Assembly: GCF_001579175.1 (NCBI RefSeq)
Contig: NZ_KQ970763.1
Location: 1 to 40,544 of the forward strand
Source of the DNA: Streptococcus oralis
GTDB lineage: Bacteria; Bacillota; Bacilli; Lactobacillales; Streptococcaceae
Direction of reading: 5' to 3'
DNA length: 40,544 bases
The notes beneath the pieces are model-generated. The model was not told where the DNA came from and did no database searches. It was given only the letters and a program-made list of their open reading frames with translations. Positions within the stretch are counted from its first letter, which is position 1. Each line of letters opens with the position of its first letter. Of the stretch, positions 1 to 8,600 are shown in pieces. The position numbers and the translations under genes were made by a program.

Positions 1-35
1 CTTTGTCACTCATTCTCTCAAGCGACAACTATATT

Positions 36-64
36 AGTATATCACAGCCATCTGTCTCTGTCAA
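36..64 (-). promoter_or_regulatory. strong rRNA-type promoter reading out of the window
   Basis: On the minus strand TTGACA (59-64) and TATACT (36-41) are separated by exactly 17 bases. It lies just downstream of tRNA-Glu and points toward position 1. In pneumococcus a comX copy is followed by tRNA-Glu and an rRNA operon, so this is probably the promoter of a 16S-23S-5S operon just outside the window. The rRNA itself is not visible here. Confidence 0.75.
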
Positions 65-110
65 CAGATTTTTAAAACTTTTTTCAAGTTTTTTTAACCG
101 CAATACACCA

Positions 111-182
111 TAGTCCGTACGGGATTCGAACCCGTGTTACCGCCGTGAAAAGGCGGTGTCTTAACCCCTTGACCAACGGACC
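111..182 (-). tRNA. tRNA-Glu (UUC)
   Basis: The minus strand folds into a 72-nt cloverleaf. The acceptor pairs GGTCCGT with ACGGACT (one G-U pair) and the discriminator is A. The anticodon stem CCGCC/GGCGG encloses the loop TTTTCAC, giving anticodon TTC, and the T-loop is GGTTCGAATCC. No CCA is encoded. It sits between comX and an rRNA-type promoter. Confidence 0.95.
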
Positions 183-203
183 TTGAGTTTTTCAACTCTT
201 TCT

Positions 204-231
204 ATTATACCGACTTTTTTACCTTTGTCAA
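204..231 (-). promoter_or_regulatory. promoter of tRNA-Glu
   Basis: Minus strand TTGACA (226-231), a 16-base spacer and TATAAT (204-209). The -35 box lies only 15 bases beyond the comX stop codon, and no strong terminator separates them, so comX transcripts may also run into the tRNA. Confidence 0.8.
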
Positions 232-246
232 GGACTTTTTTCATCT

Positions 247-720
247 TTACCGAAATTCTGAAAAGATAGGGGAAAGTTCTCTTAGTAGAGCTTTACGTCC
301 TCTAAAGACTTCTCCTCCCATGAGACGGTCTATTAACTCTTGTTTTTCCATACTCTGCTTTGATTTGTAATTCTTTAGAAGTTCGTGAAAGAGATAATAA
401 TCGTCCAGCCTGAGTCCTTTTTCTCCTAGACGATGGCTAATCTCACTCACCTCTTCATAGGGTTCTTTGTCGAAACGGCGCTTGTGACTTTCCTGTTTAC
501 GGATGTAATCTAGGATACGATTTCTAAACTTTGTTTTAAAACAGACATATAGTTGATGACGCTCGCCCTCTAGTAACTCTGGGTTGAGATTCACCAGCTC
601 ATACAGACATAACATGCCTTCTTGGTCCCAGTCCTCTTTCTCCCACAGATGCAAATGATAATCTTTGCGACACTTATGGACGATTCCCTTGCTTTCTTCA
701 TATAAGTCTTTTAGATTCAT
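247..720 (-). CDS. comX: ComX/SigX alternative sigma factor for competence
   Basis: This is the competence-specific sigma factor that directs RNA polymerase to cin-box (TACGAATA-like) promoters of late genes such as comG. The 157 residues include the ComX signature YFKTKFRNRILDYIRKQES-type stretch (here CFKTKFRNRILDYIRKQES, about residues 60-78), followed by KRRFDKEPYEEV. The pneumococcal protein is of almost the same length. The ATG at 720 has AGGAGAGG nearby. The gene follows the nusG terminator and precedes tRNA-Glu and an rRNA-type promoter, the usual pneumococcal comX setting; pneumococci carry two copies. A TATAAAAT box lies at 782-789, but I could not find a convincing paired ComE-binding repeat upstream. 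The matching cin-box is upstream of comGA in this same window. Confidence 0.93.
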   Translation of the reverse strand: MNLKDLYEESKGIVHKCRKDYHLHLWEKEDWDQEGMLCLYELVNLNPELLEGERHQLYVCFKTKFRNRILDYIRKQESHKRRFDKEPYEEVSEISHRLGEKGLRLDDYYLFHELLKNYKSKQSMEKQELIDRLMGGEVFRGRKALLRELSPIFSEFR

Positions 721-810
721 AGACCTCTCCTTTCTGCATTTAGTTTAGCAAAATGCGCGAGCTCCTGGGTCTACTTCCTCTATTTTATACTTCTTCCTCC
801 CTCAACAGCA

Positions 811-836
811 CATAAAAAGAGAGGCAAAGCCTCTCT
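811..836 (-). terminator. rho-independent terminator of nusG
   Basis: Perfect 8-bp stem AGAGAGGC/GCCTCTCT with a 3-nt loop (818-836), followed on the minus strand by TTTTATG. It immediately follows the nusG stop and isolates comX from the secE-nusG operon. Confidence 0.9.
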
Positions 837-840
837 GGGG

Positions 841-1377
841 TTATAATTCTGCAATTTGGTTGAGATTCACTTCTGCAATCGTATCATTACCAAACATAGA
901 GATAATCATCTTCACTTTGTTGTTATCAATTTCAGTAATTTTACCTGTGTAGTCTGCAAAAGCACCATCAATGATGCGGACTGTCTGGCCAACTTCAACG
1001 TCAATATCAAACTCTTGAACAGTTTGTCCCATTGAAACCAGAATATCACGGATTTCTTGTTCCAATAGTGGAGTTGGTTTTGATCTGTTACCGTGTGAGC
1101 CGACGAATCCTGTTACGTTAGGTGTGTTTCGAACGACGAACCATGCTTCATCGGTCATGACCATTTCTACAAGGACATAACCTGGAAAGCGATTCTCTTC
1201 AACTTCCTTTTTCTTTCCATTTTTCTCAACTTGCACGGTTTGTGTTGGAATCTCAACGCGAAGAATATTATCCAACATGTTATATGTTTGCGCACGTTGC
1301 AATAGATTTTCTTTTACCTTATTTTCATAGCCAGAATAAGTTTGTAGGACAAACCATCCCTTGTCAAAACTATCCAT
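841..1377 (-). CDS. nusG: transcription elongation factor NusG
   Basis: NusG binds RNA polymerase, modulates pausing and couples transcription to translation. The 178-residue product begins MDSFDKGWFVLQTYSGYENK and has the NGN core motif FPGYVLVEMVM (about 69-79), then NTPNVTGFVG and a C-terminal KOW segment (VRIIDGAFADYTGKITEID). An in-frame ATG 15 bases upstream overlaps the AAAGGA ribosome-binding site of the ATG at 1377, so I use 1377, which also gives the usual streptococcal length. It is the last gene of an rpmG-secE-nusG operon ending at the hairpin near 825. Confidence 0.95.
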   Translation of the reverse strand: MDSFDKGWFVLQTYSGYENKVKENLLQRAQTYNMLDNILRVEIPTQTVQVEKNGKKKEVEENRFPGYVLVEMVMTDEAWFVVRNTPNVTGFVGSHGNRSKPTPLLEQEIRDILVSMGQTVQEFDIDVEVGQTVRIIDGAFADYTGKITEIDNNKVKMIISMFGNDTIAEVNLNQIAEL

Positions 1378-1434
1378 GATATTTCCTTTCATACATATAT
1401 AGAAGAAATCTAGCAGAAGTTTTCCACTTTTCTT

Positions 1435-1611
1435 CTAAAAAATGTTAATAAATCGAATCAAACCTGAAACAATCAACTGGTCAAAAATGTAAATGATGAC
1501 CACAAAGAAGGCTGTATATTCCATAATAGAGCGAAAATCTCTCCAGCTTTCTTTGCGAGTTGGCCAAGTTGTTTCTTTAAGAAGTTTAAAAATATCCTTA
1601 ATAAAACCCAT
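1435..1611 (-). CDS. secE: preprotein translocase subunit SecE
   Basis: A 58-residue SecE, the small essential membrane subunit of the SecYEG channel. It reads MGFIKDIFKLLKETTWPTRK, then ESWRDFRSIMEY, then one hydrophobic span (AFFVVIIYIFDQLIVSG). The WPTRKE motif is the conserved cytosolic amphipathic region of single-span SecE proteins. The ATG at 1611 is preceded by AGGAGAG, which overlaps the end of rpmG 9 bases upstream. A longer reading in another frame over the same bases is a shadow. Confidence 0.95.
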   Translation of the reverse strand: MGFIKDIFKLLKETTWPTRKESWRDFRSIMEYTAFFVVIIYIFDQLIVSGLIRFINIF

Positions 1612-1620
1612 CGTTCTCTC

Positions 1621-1773
1621 CTATCTCGTTTCTCTATGTGTCGTATATTTTCCACAATGTTTACAAAATTTATTTACTTCTAGTCGTGTTGGCTTGGGGT
1701 TCCCACTAATTTTGATTGAGTAATTTCTTGAACCGCAAACTGCACATGCTAGGCTTGCTTTTTTTAGTGCCAT
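1621..1773 (-). CDS. rpmG: 50S ribosomal protein L33
   Basis: A 50-residue zinc-type (C+) L33 of the large ribosomal subunit. It has two Cys pairs, CAVC (10-13) and CKHC (37-40), with the flanking motifs ALKKASLAC and KYTTHRETR. Start ATG 1773 follows GGAGGCG. The first gene of the rpmG-secE-nusG operon, driven by the promoter at 1792-1820. Bacteria usually have several L33 paralogues; the copy before secE-nusG is typical of Firmicutes. Confidence 0.95.
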   Translation of the reverse strand: MALKKASLACAVCGSRNYSIKISGNPKPTRLEVNKFCKHCGKYTTHRETR

Positions 1774-1791
1774 AACGCCTCCATCTTATCT

Positions 1792-1820
1792 ATTATAACA
1801 AGAAACCTAGGCTTTGACAA
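1792..1820 (-). promoter_or_regulatory. promoter of rpmG-secE-nusG
   Basis: Minus strand TTGTCA (1815-1820), 17-base spacer and TATAAT (1792-1797). The -35 box lies inside the hairpin that ends pbp2a, so promoter and terminator are interleaved. Confidence 0.85.
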
Positions 1821-1825
1821 GCCTA
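1796..1825 (-). terminator. terminator of pbp2a overlapping the rpmG promoter
   Basis: 7-bp stem TAGGCTT/AAGCCTA (1808-1825) with a 4-nt loop, starting right after the pbp2a stop, followed on the minus strand by GGTTTCTTGTTAT. The tail is imperfect, so some read-through is likely. Confidence 0.55.
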
Positions 1826-4021
1826 TTAGCGAAATAGATTGAGGATTGAGTCCCATATTGTCTGGGCTTTTTCTTTTATCTTGGCTTCTGAAATTGCCCG
1901 GCCTGCTTCATCTACAAGATTTTGGGCACGACTACGAATATCTCCTAGCGGATCTTCCGTCTGATTTGTTTCATTTTCAACGACTCGCTGCTTAGTATTT
2001 TCTGGTTCAATACCATTTTGCTTATAGGCATTCTCAACCGTAAAGGTGCTGCCAGGAGTGTAAGGCAAGATGGTGTTGGCCATGCTTCTAAAGACATGGG
2101 CAGCGCCATTAGAGGTCGAACCTGCTAGATAATGGTTCTCATCTGTTGTTGGGAAGCCGAGCCAGTGGCTAATTACCACATCTGGAGTATAACCAATCAC
2201 CCACTGGTCACTGGTATATTCCGGATTGAAAACAGCCTCAGTAGTACCTGTCTTCCCTGCCATGACATAATCTGCTGGCGATGAACTAATCCCTGTCCCA
2301 TTAGTAAATGTTCCTAGCATCATACTAGTCATTTTATCGGCTACCGACTTATCAATCACTCGTTTTTGAGAGTTCTTATGACTCTTAATGACTTGTCCAC
2401 TGGCATTTTCGATACGAGTGATAAAATGCGCCTCGGGCATCAGACCTTCGTTAGCAAAGGCTGCATAGGCTTGTGCCATTTGGAGAGGATTTGTCTCTAC
2501 TCCTCCACCTAGGGCAACTCCGAGAACGCGGTCAACTTTCTCCATATTCAGACCAAATCTCGTTCCAGCTTCAAAAGCCTTATTGATCCCCAAATCATTT
2601 ACAGTCGCAACCGCTGGTAGGTTGAGTGATTCTGCCAAGGCTTGATACATAGGTACTTCAGGAGAAGTCTTAATGCCCGCATAGTTGTCTACTTGATAAC
2701 TGTCATACTGCATGGTGTGGTTGTCCAGTTGCTTGTTCAGAGCCCATCCAGCTTCCACGGCTGGAGTGTAAACGACCAAAGGCTTAATCGTCGAGCCTGG
2801 GCTGCGTTTAGACTGAGTTGCATAGTTAAAATTACGGAAGCCTGATTTGTCATCACCAGCTACGCGACCAACAACTCCACGCACTCCACCCGTTTTAGGC
2901 TCTAGAGCAACACTACCTGATTCAGCATGCGTTCCGTCTTCTGCCGTTGGAAATAGCGCAGTGTTTTCGTAAATAACCTGCATGTTTGCTTGATAGTTTT
3001 GGTCAAGTTCTGTATAGATTCGATAACCGTTGTTGACAATCTCTTCTTCTGTTAGATTGTACTTAGAGACTGCCTCGTTGACAACCGCGTCAAAATAGGA
3101 TGGATAACGATAATCAGAAATCTTACCTTCATACTTATCTTGGAGTTGAGAAGCCATATCTACTCCAGCTGCTTCCGTTTCTTGATTTTTATCAATATAG
3201 CCTGCCGCAACCATATTTTGTAATACAGTATCCCTGCGGTTAGTTGAATCTTCAATGGAATTCAAAGGATTATACAACTCTGGCCCCTTGAGCATCCCAG
3301 CTAGAGTTGCCGCTTGATCAAGGCTTAATTCTACAGCCGATACACCGAAATATTTCTTACTCGCATCCTCTACACCCCAGACGCCATTCCCAAAGTAAGC
3401 GTTATTGAGGTACATAGTAAGGATTTGCTCCTTACTGTATTTTTTTGTCAATTCTAAAGCTAGGAAAAACTCCTTGGCCTTCCGTTCAACGGTTTGGTCC
3501 TGAGACAGATAGGCGTTTTTCGCCAACTGTTGGGTGATGGTAGAACCGCCTCCAGAACGACCTGCTGTGACAATAGCTAGGAAGAAGCGACCATAGTTAA
3601 TCCCGTCATTTTTATAGAAGGAACGGTCCTCTGTCGCGACGACGGCATTCTGCAAGTCTTTACTAATATCTGTCAGCTCAACATAAGTTCCCTTTTGACC
3701 GGATAGGGCGCCTGCCTCTTTTTCTTCGCGGTCAAAAATCAGAGTTCTTGTTTTCAAGGCATTCTGCAAGTCATTGACATTAGTGGACTTGGCTATGGCA
3801 AACAGATAGGTGCCCACCAACAATCCTGTACTCAATCCGATGATAAGAACAATTTTTGTTAAATGATAGCGACGCCAAAATTTCCGAATCGGACCTACAT
3901 GGCCTAATTTTTTTCTATCGCTCCGTGAACGACGCATACTAGTAGAATCAGACTCTGCTGATTCACTCGTTTCTTTTTTAAAAAGAGAAAGGAACTTCTC
4001 AAATAATTTATCTAATTTCAT
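1826..4021 (-). CDS. pbp2a: class A penicillin-binding protein 2a
   Basis: Bifunctional peptidoglycan synthase of 731 residues with glycosyltransferase and transpeptidase activity. A basic cytosolic N-terminus (RRSRSDRKK) is followed by one membrane span near 56-76 (IVLIIGLSTGLLVGTYLFAI). The GT51 domain has the catalytic Glu in ATEDRSFYKNDG and the motif GGSTITQQLAKNAYLS. The transpeptidase has the active-site Ser in SPGSTIKP, the SLN motif and KTGTTE. The sequence closely matches pneumococcal PBP2a as I remember it. Start ATG 4021; it is transcribed away from the divergent pseudouridine synthase at 4108. I see no mosaic block of odd composition by eye. Confidence 0.95.
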   Translation of the reverse strand: MKLDKLFEKFLSLFKKETSESAESDSTSMRRSRSDRKKLGHVGPIRKFWRRYHLTKIVLIIGLSTGLLVGTYLFAIAKSTNVNDLQNALKTRTLIFDREEKEAGALSGQKGTYVELTDISKDLQNAVVATEDRSFYKNDGINYGRFFLAIVTAGRSGGGSTITQQLAKNAYLSQDQTVERKAKEFFLALELTKKYSKEQILTMYLNNAYFGNGVWGVEDASKKYFGVSAVELSLDQAATLAGMLKGPELYNPLNSIEDSTNRRDTVLQNMVAAGYIDKNQETEAAGVDMASQLQDKYEGKISDYRYPSYFDAVVNEAVSKYNLTEEEIVNNGYRIYTELDQNYQANMQVIYENTALFPTAEDGTHAESGSVALEPKTGGVRGVVGRVAGDDKSGFRNFNYATQSKRSPGSTIKPLVVYTPAVEAGWALNKQLDNHTMQYDSYQVDNYAGIKTSPEVPMYQALAESLNLPAVATVNDLGINKAFEAGTRFGLNMEKVDRVLGVALGGGVETNPLQMAQAYAAFANEGLMPEAHFITRIENASGQVIKSHKNSQKRVIDKSVADKMTSMMLGTFTNGTGISSSPADYVMAGKTGTTEAVFNPEYTSDQWVIGYTPDVVISHWLGFPTTDENHYLAGSTSNGAAHVFRSMANTILPYTPGSTFTVENAYKQNGIEPENTKQRVVENETNQTEDPLGDIRSRAQNLVDEAGRAISEAKIKEKAQTIWDSILNLFR

Positions 4022-4092
4022 GCGTTTATTTTATCATCTTCACCATAGGAACTCAAGAATTTAGCTATTCCCTATCCAAATAGACCTTTTTT

Positions 4093-4101
4093 TGTTACAA
4101 T
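4093..4101 (+). promoter_or_regulatory. extended -10 promoter giving a predicted leaderless mRNA
   Basis: TGT followed by TACAAT, ending six bases before the ATG at 4108, so transcription should begin at or next to the start codon. No clear -35 box and no Shine-Dalgarno sequence is present. The same arrangement recurs at 24208-24216 (minus) and 32978-32986 (plus). Confidence 0.7.
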
Positions 4102-4107
4102 ATCTGT

Positions 4108-4983
4108 ATGCAATTCACATTTACATTACCATCATCCCTGCCTCAAATGACGGTCAAGCAATTCCTAGAGGAACAACTCCTCATTCCTAGAAAGATCCGC
4201 CATTTTCTAAGAATCAAGAAGAGCATCTTGATCAATCAAAAACAAGTTCACTGGAACGAGATGGTCAAGCCAGGGGATATTTGCCAATTGACTTTTGACG
4301 AGGAGGACTATCCCACAAAGGAAATTCTTTGGGGCAAGCCAGACCTCGTTCAAGAGATTTACCAAGACCAACATCTCATTGTTGTCAACAAACCCGAAGG
4401 CATGAAAACTCACGGCAATCAACCAGATGAAATCGCCCTTCTCAACCACGTCTCTGCCTACGTTGGTCAAACTTGCTATGTTGTTCATCGTCTGGATATG
4501 GAAACAAGCGGTTTAGTGCTTTTCGCTAAAAATCCTTTTATCCTTCCCATTCTCAATCGTTTGTTGGAGAAAAAGGAAATCGCTCGTGAGTACTGGGCAC
4601 TCGTAGAGGGGCAAGTAGGGAGTAAAGAACTTATCTTCCGAGATAAAATTGGTCGTGATCGACACGATCGCAGAAAACGAGTGGTAGATTCCAAAAATGG
4701 GCAATATGCTGAAACACAGTTAAGTCGATTAAAACAATTTCCTAATAAGACTTCTCTTGTTCGTTGCAAGCTAAAGACAGGTCGAACCCATCAAATCCGT
4801 GTTCACCTCTCTCACCATAAACACCCTATCCTAGGCGACCCTCTCTATAATAGTCAATCAAAGACAAGCCGGCTCATGCTCCATGCCTTCCGACTATCCC
4901 TTACCCATCCACTCACCTTAGAAAAGTTGAGCTTCACTTCCCTTTCTGATACATTTGAGAGAGAATTAAAAAAGAATGGATGA
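4108..4983 (+). CDS. RluA/RluD-family RNA pseudouridine synthase
   Basis: Isomerises uridine to pseudouridine in RNA. The 291 residues contain an S4-like N-terminal segment (RKIRHFLRIKKSILINQ..W..MVKPGD, about 29-65). The catalytic domain has the family signature HRLDMETSGLVLFAKN with the catalytic Asp, and the downstream KTGRTHQIRVHLSH. The substrate site (23S rRNA or tRNA) cannot be assigned from sequence. It is one of only two plus-strand protein genes here, divergent from pbp2a and convergent with gapA. No ribosome-binding site precedes the ATG and the -10 box ends 6 nt before it, so the mRNA is probably leaderless. Confidence 0.9.
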   Translation: MQFTFTLPSSLPQMTVKQFLEEQLLIPRKIRHFLRIKKSILINQKQVHWNEMVKPGDICQLTFDEEDYPTKEILWGKPDLVQEIYQDQHLIVVNKPEGMKTHGNQPDEIALLNHVSAYVGQTCYVVHRLDMETSGLVLFAKNPFILPILNRLLEKKEIAREYWALVEGQVGSKELIFRDKIGRDRHDRRKRVVDSKNGQYAETQLSRLKQFPNKTSLVRCKLKTGRTHQIRVHLSHHKHPILGDPLYNSQSKTSRLMLHAFRLSLTHPLTLEKLSFTSLSDTFERELKKNG

Positions 4984-5015
4984 CCGCTAAATCATCCATT
5001 TTGTTTTATCTAAAA

Positions 5016-5050
5016 ATAGAAAAAGCAAGACCTATTAGTCTTGCTTTTAT
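5016..5050. terminator. bidirectional terminator between pseudouridine synthase and gapA
   Basis: Perfect 8-bp stem AGCAAGAC/GTCTTGCT with a 6-nt loop (5024-5045). It is flanked by A-rich sequence on the left and TTTTAT on the right, so it works on both strands for these convergent genes. Confidence 0.9.
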
Positions 5051-5061
5051 CGACTCATGAA

Positions 5062-6069
5062 TTATTTAGCGATTTTTGCAAAGTATTCAAGAGTACGTAC
5101 AAGTTGTGCAGTGTATGACATTTCGTTGTCGTACCATGATACAACTTTAACCAATTGTTTGCCGTCAACATCAAGAACTTTAGTTTGAGTTGCGTCGAAC
5201 AATGAACCGTAAGCCATACCTACGATATCTGAAGATACGATTGGATCTTCAGTGTATCCGTATGATTCGTTAGCTGCTGCTTTCATAGCTGCGTTTACTT
5301 CATCAACAGTAACGTTCTTTTCAAGAACTGCTACCAATTCAGTAACTGATCCAGTTGGAGTTGGAACGCGTTGTGCAGATCCGTCCAATTTACCGTTCAA
5401 TTCTGGGATTACAAGACCGATAGCTTTAGCAGCACCAGTTGAGTTAGGAACGATGTTTGCAGCACCAGCACGAGCACGGCGAAGGTCACCACCACGGTGT
5501 GGTCCGTCAAGGATCATTTGGTCACCAGTGTAAGCGTGGATAGTAGTCATCAATCCTTCAACAACACCGAAGTTGTCTTGAAGAGCTTTAGCCATTGGAG
5601 CCAAGCAGTTTGTAGTACATGAAGCACCTGAGATAACTGTTTCAGTACCGTCAAGAACGTCGTGGTTAGTGTTAAATACAACTGTTTTAACGTCGTTTCC
5701 ACCAGGAGCAGTGATAACAACTTTCTTAGCTCCACCTTTAAGGTGTTTTTCAGCTGCATCTTTCTTAGCAAAGAAACCAGTTGCTTCAAGAACGATTTCT
5801 ACACCGTCAGTAGCCCAGTCGATTTGTTCTGGATCACGTTCAGCAGAAACTTTAACGAATTTACCGTTAACTTCGAATCCACCTTCTTTAACTTCTACAG
5901 TACCGTCGAAACGACCTTGAGTTGTGTCGTATTTCAACAAGTGAGCAAGCATAACTGGATCTGTAAGGTCGTTGATGCGAGTAACTTCAACACCTTCTAC
6001 GTTTTGGATACGGCGGAAAGCAAGACGACCGATACGGCCGAAACCGTTAATACCAACTTTAACTACCAT
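5062..6069 (-). CDS. gapA: glyceraldehyde-3-phosphate dehydrogenase
   Basis: Glycolytic NAD-dependent GAPDH, 335 residues. The Rossmann motif [16 protein letters not shown] opens the protein, the catalytic Cys is in [12 protein letters not shown] (about 148-159), and the catalytic-domain motifs [18 protein letters not shown] and WYDNEMSY follow. An upstream in-frame start would add 24 unrelated residues. The ATG at 6069 is preceded by AAGGAGG and gives the normal family length. Strong promoter at 6156-6184. Very even, highly expressed codon use. It follows the ABC permease gene on the same strand with no obvious strong terminator between them, so some accessory-operon read-through is possible. 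Confidence 0.97.
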   Translation of the reverse strand: MVVKVGINGFGRIGRLAFRRIQNVEGVEVTRINDLTDPVMLAHLLKYDTTQGRFDGTVEVKEGGFEVNGKFVKVSAERDPEQIDWATDGVEIVLEATGFFAKKDAAEKHLKGGAKKVVITAPGGNDVKTVVFNTNHDVLDGTETVISGASCTTNCLAPMAKALQDNFGVVEGLMTTIHAYTGDQMILDGPHRGGDLRRARAGAANIVPNSTGAAKAIGLVIPELNGKLDGSAQRVPTPTGSVTELVAVLEKNVTVDEVNAAMKAAANESYGYTEDPIVSSDIVGMAYGSLFDATQTKVLDVDGKQLVKVVSWYDNEMSYTAQLVRTLEYFAKIAK

Positions 6070-6155
6070 TAGTGATTTCCTCCTTATGAAAATCATGAAA
6101 TTTTTATTGTGAAAAGAGTAACTTGAATCACTACAAATCACCTTTCAACGAACCT

Positions 6156-6184
6156 ATTATATAACTATTTGAGCTTAATTGCAA
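6156..6184 (-). promoter_or_regulatory. promoter of gapA
   Basis: Minus strand TTGCAA (6179-6184), 17-base spacer and TATAAT (6156-6161). The leader to the ATG is about 80 nt. Confidence 0.85.
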
Positions 6185-6246
6185 GTGCTGACCTTGATTT
6201 TCTATGTCAGTTTCTTTTTAATAGGATGCCTCTGTAATTTCTTTCT

Positions 6247-7548
6247 CTACTCATAGCGTAAGGATTCCACTGGATCCATTTTGCTAATCTTACGTGCTGG
6301 GAAGAAGGCAGAAATATAGCCAAGAAACAAAGCAAAAATGAAGGTCCCTAAAATAGAGAGAAGATTTAATTCAAAAACTTTAGAGATTGATGGATAGAAA
6401 TGGTGAACAATAACATTCGCTAGACTGCCTATCCCTTGAGCAATGATGAAAGCTATAAACAAGGCAATTCCTACAATCCAAAGAGCTTCGTAGATAAAGA
6501 TTCCTTTCACATCTCTATTTTGATAGCCAACAGCCTTCATGACACCGATTTCCTTAGAACGTTGCATAATATTGATATAAATGATGATGCCTATCATAAC
6601 TGCTGCCACCACAATCGCTTGTGAAGAAAGCACAATCAGTAGTCCTTGGATGACACGAATAAAGGTAATCACAATATCAAGAACAGCCTGTTGAGAGAGA
6701 ACTGTATACTTCTTATTTTTCTGCAATTCTTCTGTTACTGTTTTCGTACGAGATGGGTCTTTAAGCTCCAAAATAAAATAGGATACGGCCTTTGTGAATT
6801 CAGCTTCTTTTAAAATCGTTTCCATCTGCTTGGGAGCCATAAAACTATTACTATCTTCTGTATCATCTTCGTCATTGATGACACGCACAATATGAGTCTG
6901 AAAACCTGCCAACTTGCTACCTTCAGCAGCATTTTCTACAATGCTTGCCGAGACTGGTTTGCCAATCACATCACTAGCTGTCAGATTGTTCCCGGTTTGT
7001 TCATTCCAATTTTTGAGCAAACTCATCGGAATCGTCAATCCCTCCTCGTTAACATCCGTATAAAGAGAGCCTGCTAGCACTTTTTCTTTTTCATTGCTAC
7101 TAACAGAAATACTTGTATCTTCATATAAACTCACAACCTGAGCATAAGAAGGCAGGGCTTGGCTAAAATCCACTTCGTGTCCGTCTATGCTGATCTTTGA
7201 CATGGTCATACCAAAAGGACTCTCTAGATATTTAATATTTTCTTTCCCAATCGTATCTGTGATGTAGTTCTTATCATCTTGGTTTAGAAAACCTCTGCCA
7301 GCAACACTGGAATTCAGTGCAATCTGAACTTGGGAAGGAAGCTTGCCACCGTTGGTATTTTCATCAATCATTGAAATCAAGGCATTTCCTAGACCAAAAG
7401 AAATCAACACGCCTACAAAACCAATCGAGGTTGCTACTGCAATCAACAAGTTACGCCACTTTCTTTCTAAAAAGTTACTTAAAGAAAGTTTGAATTTGTT
7501 TTTAAAGGACAATCCTTTATTTTTTGACTTCTTCAACGACTTCACCAT
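6247..7548 (-). CDS. MacB/FtsX-type ABC transporter permease
   Basis: Membrane subunit of a type VII ABC transporter, 433 residues. One N-terminal span (about 36-57, IAVATSIGFVGVLISFGLGNAL) is followed by a large extracytoplasmic MacB-like domain (about 60-290). Three C-terminal spans follow (FIRVIQGLLIVLSSQAIVV, ALWIVGIALFIAFIIAQGIG, LLSILGTFIFALFLGYIS) with the FtsX-type motif KEIGVMKAVGYQNRDV. It overlaps the ATPase gene by 32 bases and ends with ARKISKMDPVESLRYE, a typical end. Such pairs often act in antimicrobial-peptide resistance or lipoprotein/peptide export. Its position at the end of the Trp-rich-peptide operon suggests self-protection, but this is inference. Confidence 0.88.
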   Translation of the reverse strand: MVKSLKKSKNKGLSFKNKFKLSLSNFLERKWRNLLIAVATSIGFVGVLISFGLGNALISMIDENTNGGKLPSQVQIALNSSVAGRGFLNQDDKNYITDTIGKENIKYLESPFGMTMSKISIDGHEVDFSQALPSYAQVVSLYEDTSISVSSNEKEKVLAGSLYTDVNEEGLTIPMSLLKNWNEQTGNNLTASDVIGKPVSASIVENAAEGSKLAGFQTHIVRVINDEDDTEDSNSFMAPKQMETILKEAEFTKAVSYFILELKDPSRTKTVTEELQKNKKYTVLSQQAVLDIVITFIRVIQGLLIVLSSQAIVVAAVMIGIIIYINIMQRSKEIGVMKAVGYQNRDVKGIFIYEALWIVGIALFIAFIIAQGIGSLANVIVHHFYPSISKVFELNLLSILGTFIFALFLGYISAFFPARKISKMDPVESLRYE

Positions 7549-8200
7549 CCTTCATTTTGATAATCACATCTGCGTATTCAGTAACCTCTGGGTTATGAGT
7601 AACAATCAGTACTGTTTTCCCAGCTTGGGCCAAACTTTTGAACACTTCCAAAACCATCTCCTGAGATTGAGAATCGAGTGATCCAGTCGGCTCATCAGCT
7701 ACAATCATATCTGGTTGGTTTACCAGAGCACGTGCAATGGCTACACGTTGCTTTTGCCCACCAGAAAGCTGTTTTACATTCTTAGCCATAAAAGGCTCCA
7801 TCCCTAGACTATGAAGTTGCTCCTGAGCGATCCTTGTCATTTCTTTATCCGATAAATCTTTGACATAGAGAGGCAACTTGACATTATCCAGAACCGATTG
7901 ATGGGGGATGAGATTGAAGTTTTGAAAGACAAACCCAATGTTGTCTTTGCGAAATTGAGTCAATTCAATCTCCGATAGTTCTCTGAGAGACTCCCCTTTA
8001 AAATCTAAAACTCCCTCGTACTCCCTATCAAGACCACTGATGATATTCAGTAGACTGGTTTTGCCACAGCCTGACGGACCATAAATCGCTGTAATTTTTC
8101 CTTCAGAAATCTGCAGGTTAATATTTCTTAGAGCCTGTTCTTTATGTTTGCCGTCCAAAGCGTAAAATTTTGAAATATTTTTCATGGATAAAATGGACAT
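7517..8200 (-). CDS. MacB-type ABC transporter ATP-binding protein
   Basis: ATPase partner of the permease at 6247-7548, 227 residues. Walker A is GPSGCGKTS (about 40-48), Q-loop [14 protein letters not shown], signature [15 protein letters not shown], Walker [14 protein letters not shown]-loop VTHNPE. This is the LolD/MacB subgroup. Start ATG 8200 has AAAGGAG upstream; an alternative Met lies five codons in. The gene begins 59 bases inside the 3' end of the frame-shifted permease fragment. It appears co-transcribed with the accessory block upstream. Confidence 0.9.
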   Translation of the reverse strand: MSILSMKNISKFYALDGKHKEQALRNINLQISEGKITAIYGPSGCGKTSLLNIISGLDREYEGVLDFKGESLRELSEIELTQFRKDNIGFVFQNFNLIPHQSVLDNVKLPLYVKDLSDKEMTRIAQEQLHSLGMEPFMAKNVKQLSGGQKQRVAIARALVNQPDMIVADEPTGSLDSQSQEMVLEVFKSLAQAGKTVLIVTHNPEVTEYADVIIKMKDGEVVEEVKK

Positions 8201-8600
8201 TATAATCTCCTTTAATCACTTGTGTTATCGTGTACCGATACAAACTAAAATAAACAATACCAATATAAATTATATTTAAGAAAATCTGAGTCAAAAAACC
8301 GAATATTCTTATTTGGTTAACCAAAAGACAGACTAGGATTGGTAGAAAACGAATAATATACATTGTCACCCTCATCTTTAAAGGGAGCGAAAAAGCTTCT
8401 AGCTCTTTCGCATCTCGAAAATGATATTCTCGAAATAGTAATACCTCTATCATTTGTATTCCTTGGCATAAAAAGTATGCTAGAAAGACTCCGAAAAGAA
8501 ATAGGAAAATATCTATAAAACCGTACCCCAGATAATTTAAAAAGAAATATAGTGAGGTCGCAGGAACTAAGATACTAATAACATTTAAAGACCAAATTCT
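8142..8600 (-). pseudogene. frame-shifted C-terminal part of the ABC permease
   Basis: An open frame runs on from the A7 tract (8600-8606) of the preceding permease gene, one frame away, for 152 codons. The last 103 of these (from ATG 8453, with AAGGA upstream) could be translated on their own. The sequence is strongly hydrophobic, with several membrane spans (VISILVPATSLYFFLNYLG, IFLFLFGVFLAYFL, IIRFLPILVCLLVN, IFLNIIYIGIVYFSLY). Joined in frame, permease residues 1-263 plus these 152 give a coherent 415-residue transporter. I therefore read it as the displaced C-terminal half, produced by indel, slippage or programmed -1 frameshifting, and not as a separate gene, but a separate small membrane protein is possible. 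Its end overlaps the next ATPase gene by 59 bases. Confidence 0.7.

Noticed and set aside
1473..1655. 60-residue minus-strand frame over secE
   Set aside because: It is in a different frame from the clear SecE sequence (WPTRKESWRDF) and has no homology that I recognise.
5252..6072. Several long plus-strand frames across gapA
   Set aside because: They arise from the biased codon use of the highly expressed gapA gene and show no independent start signals.
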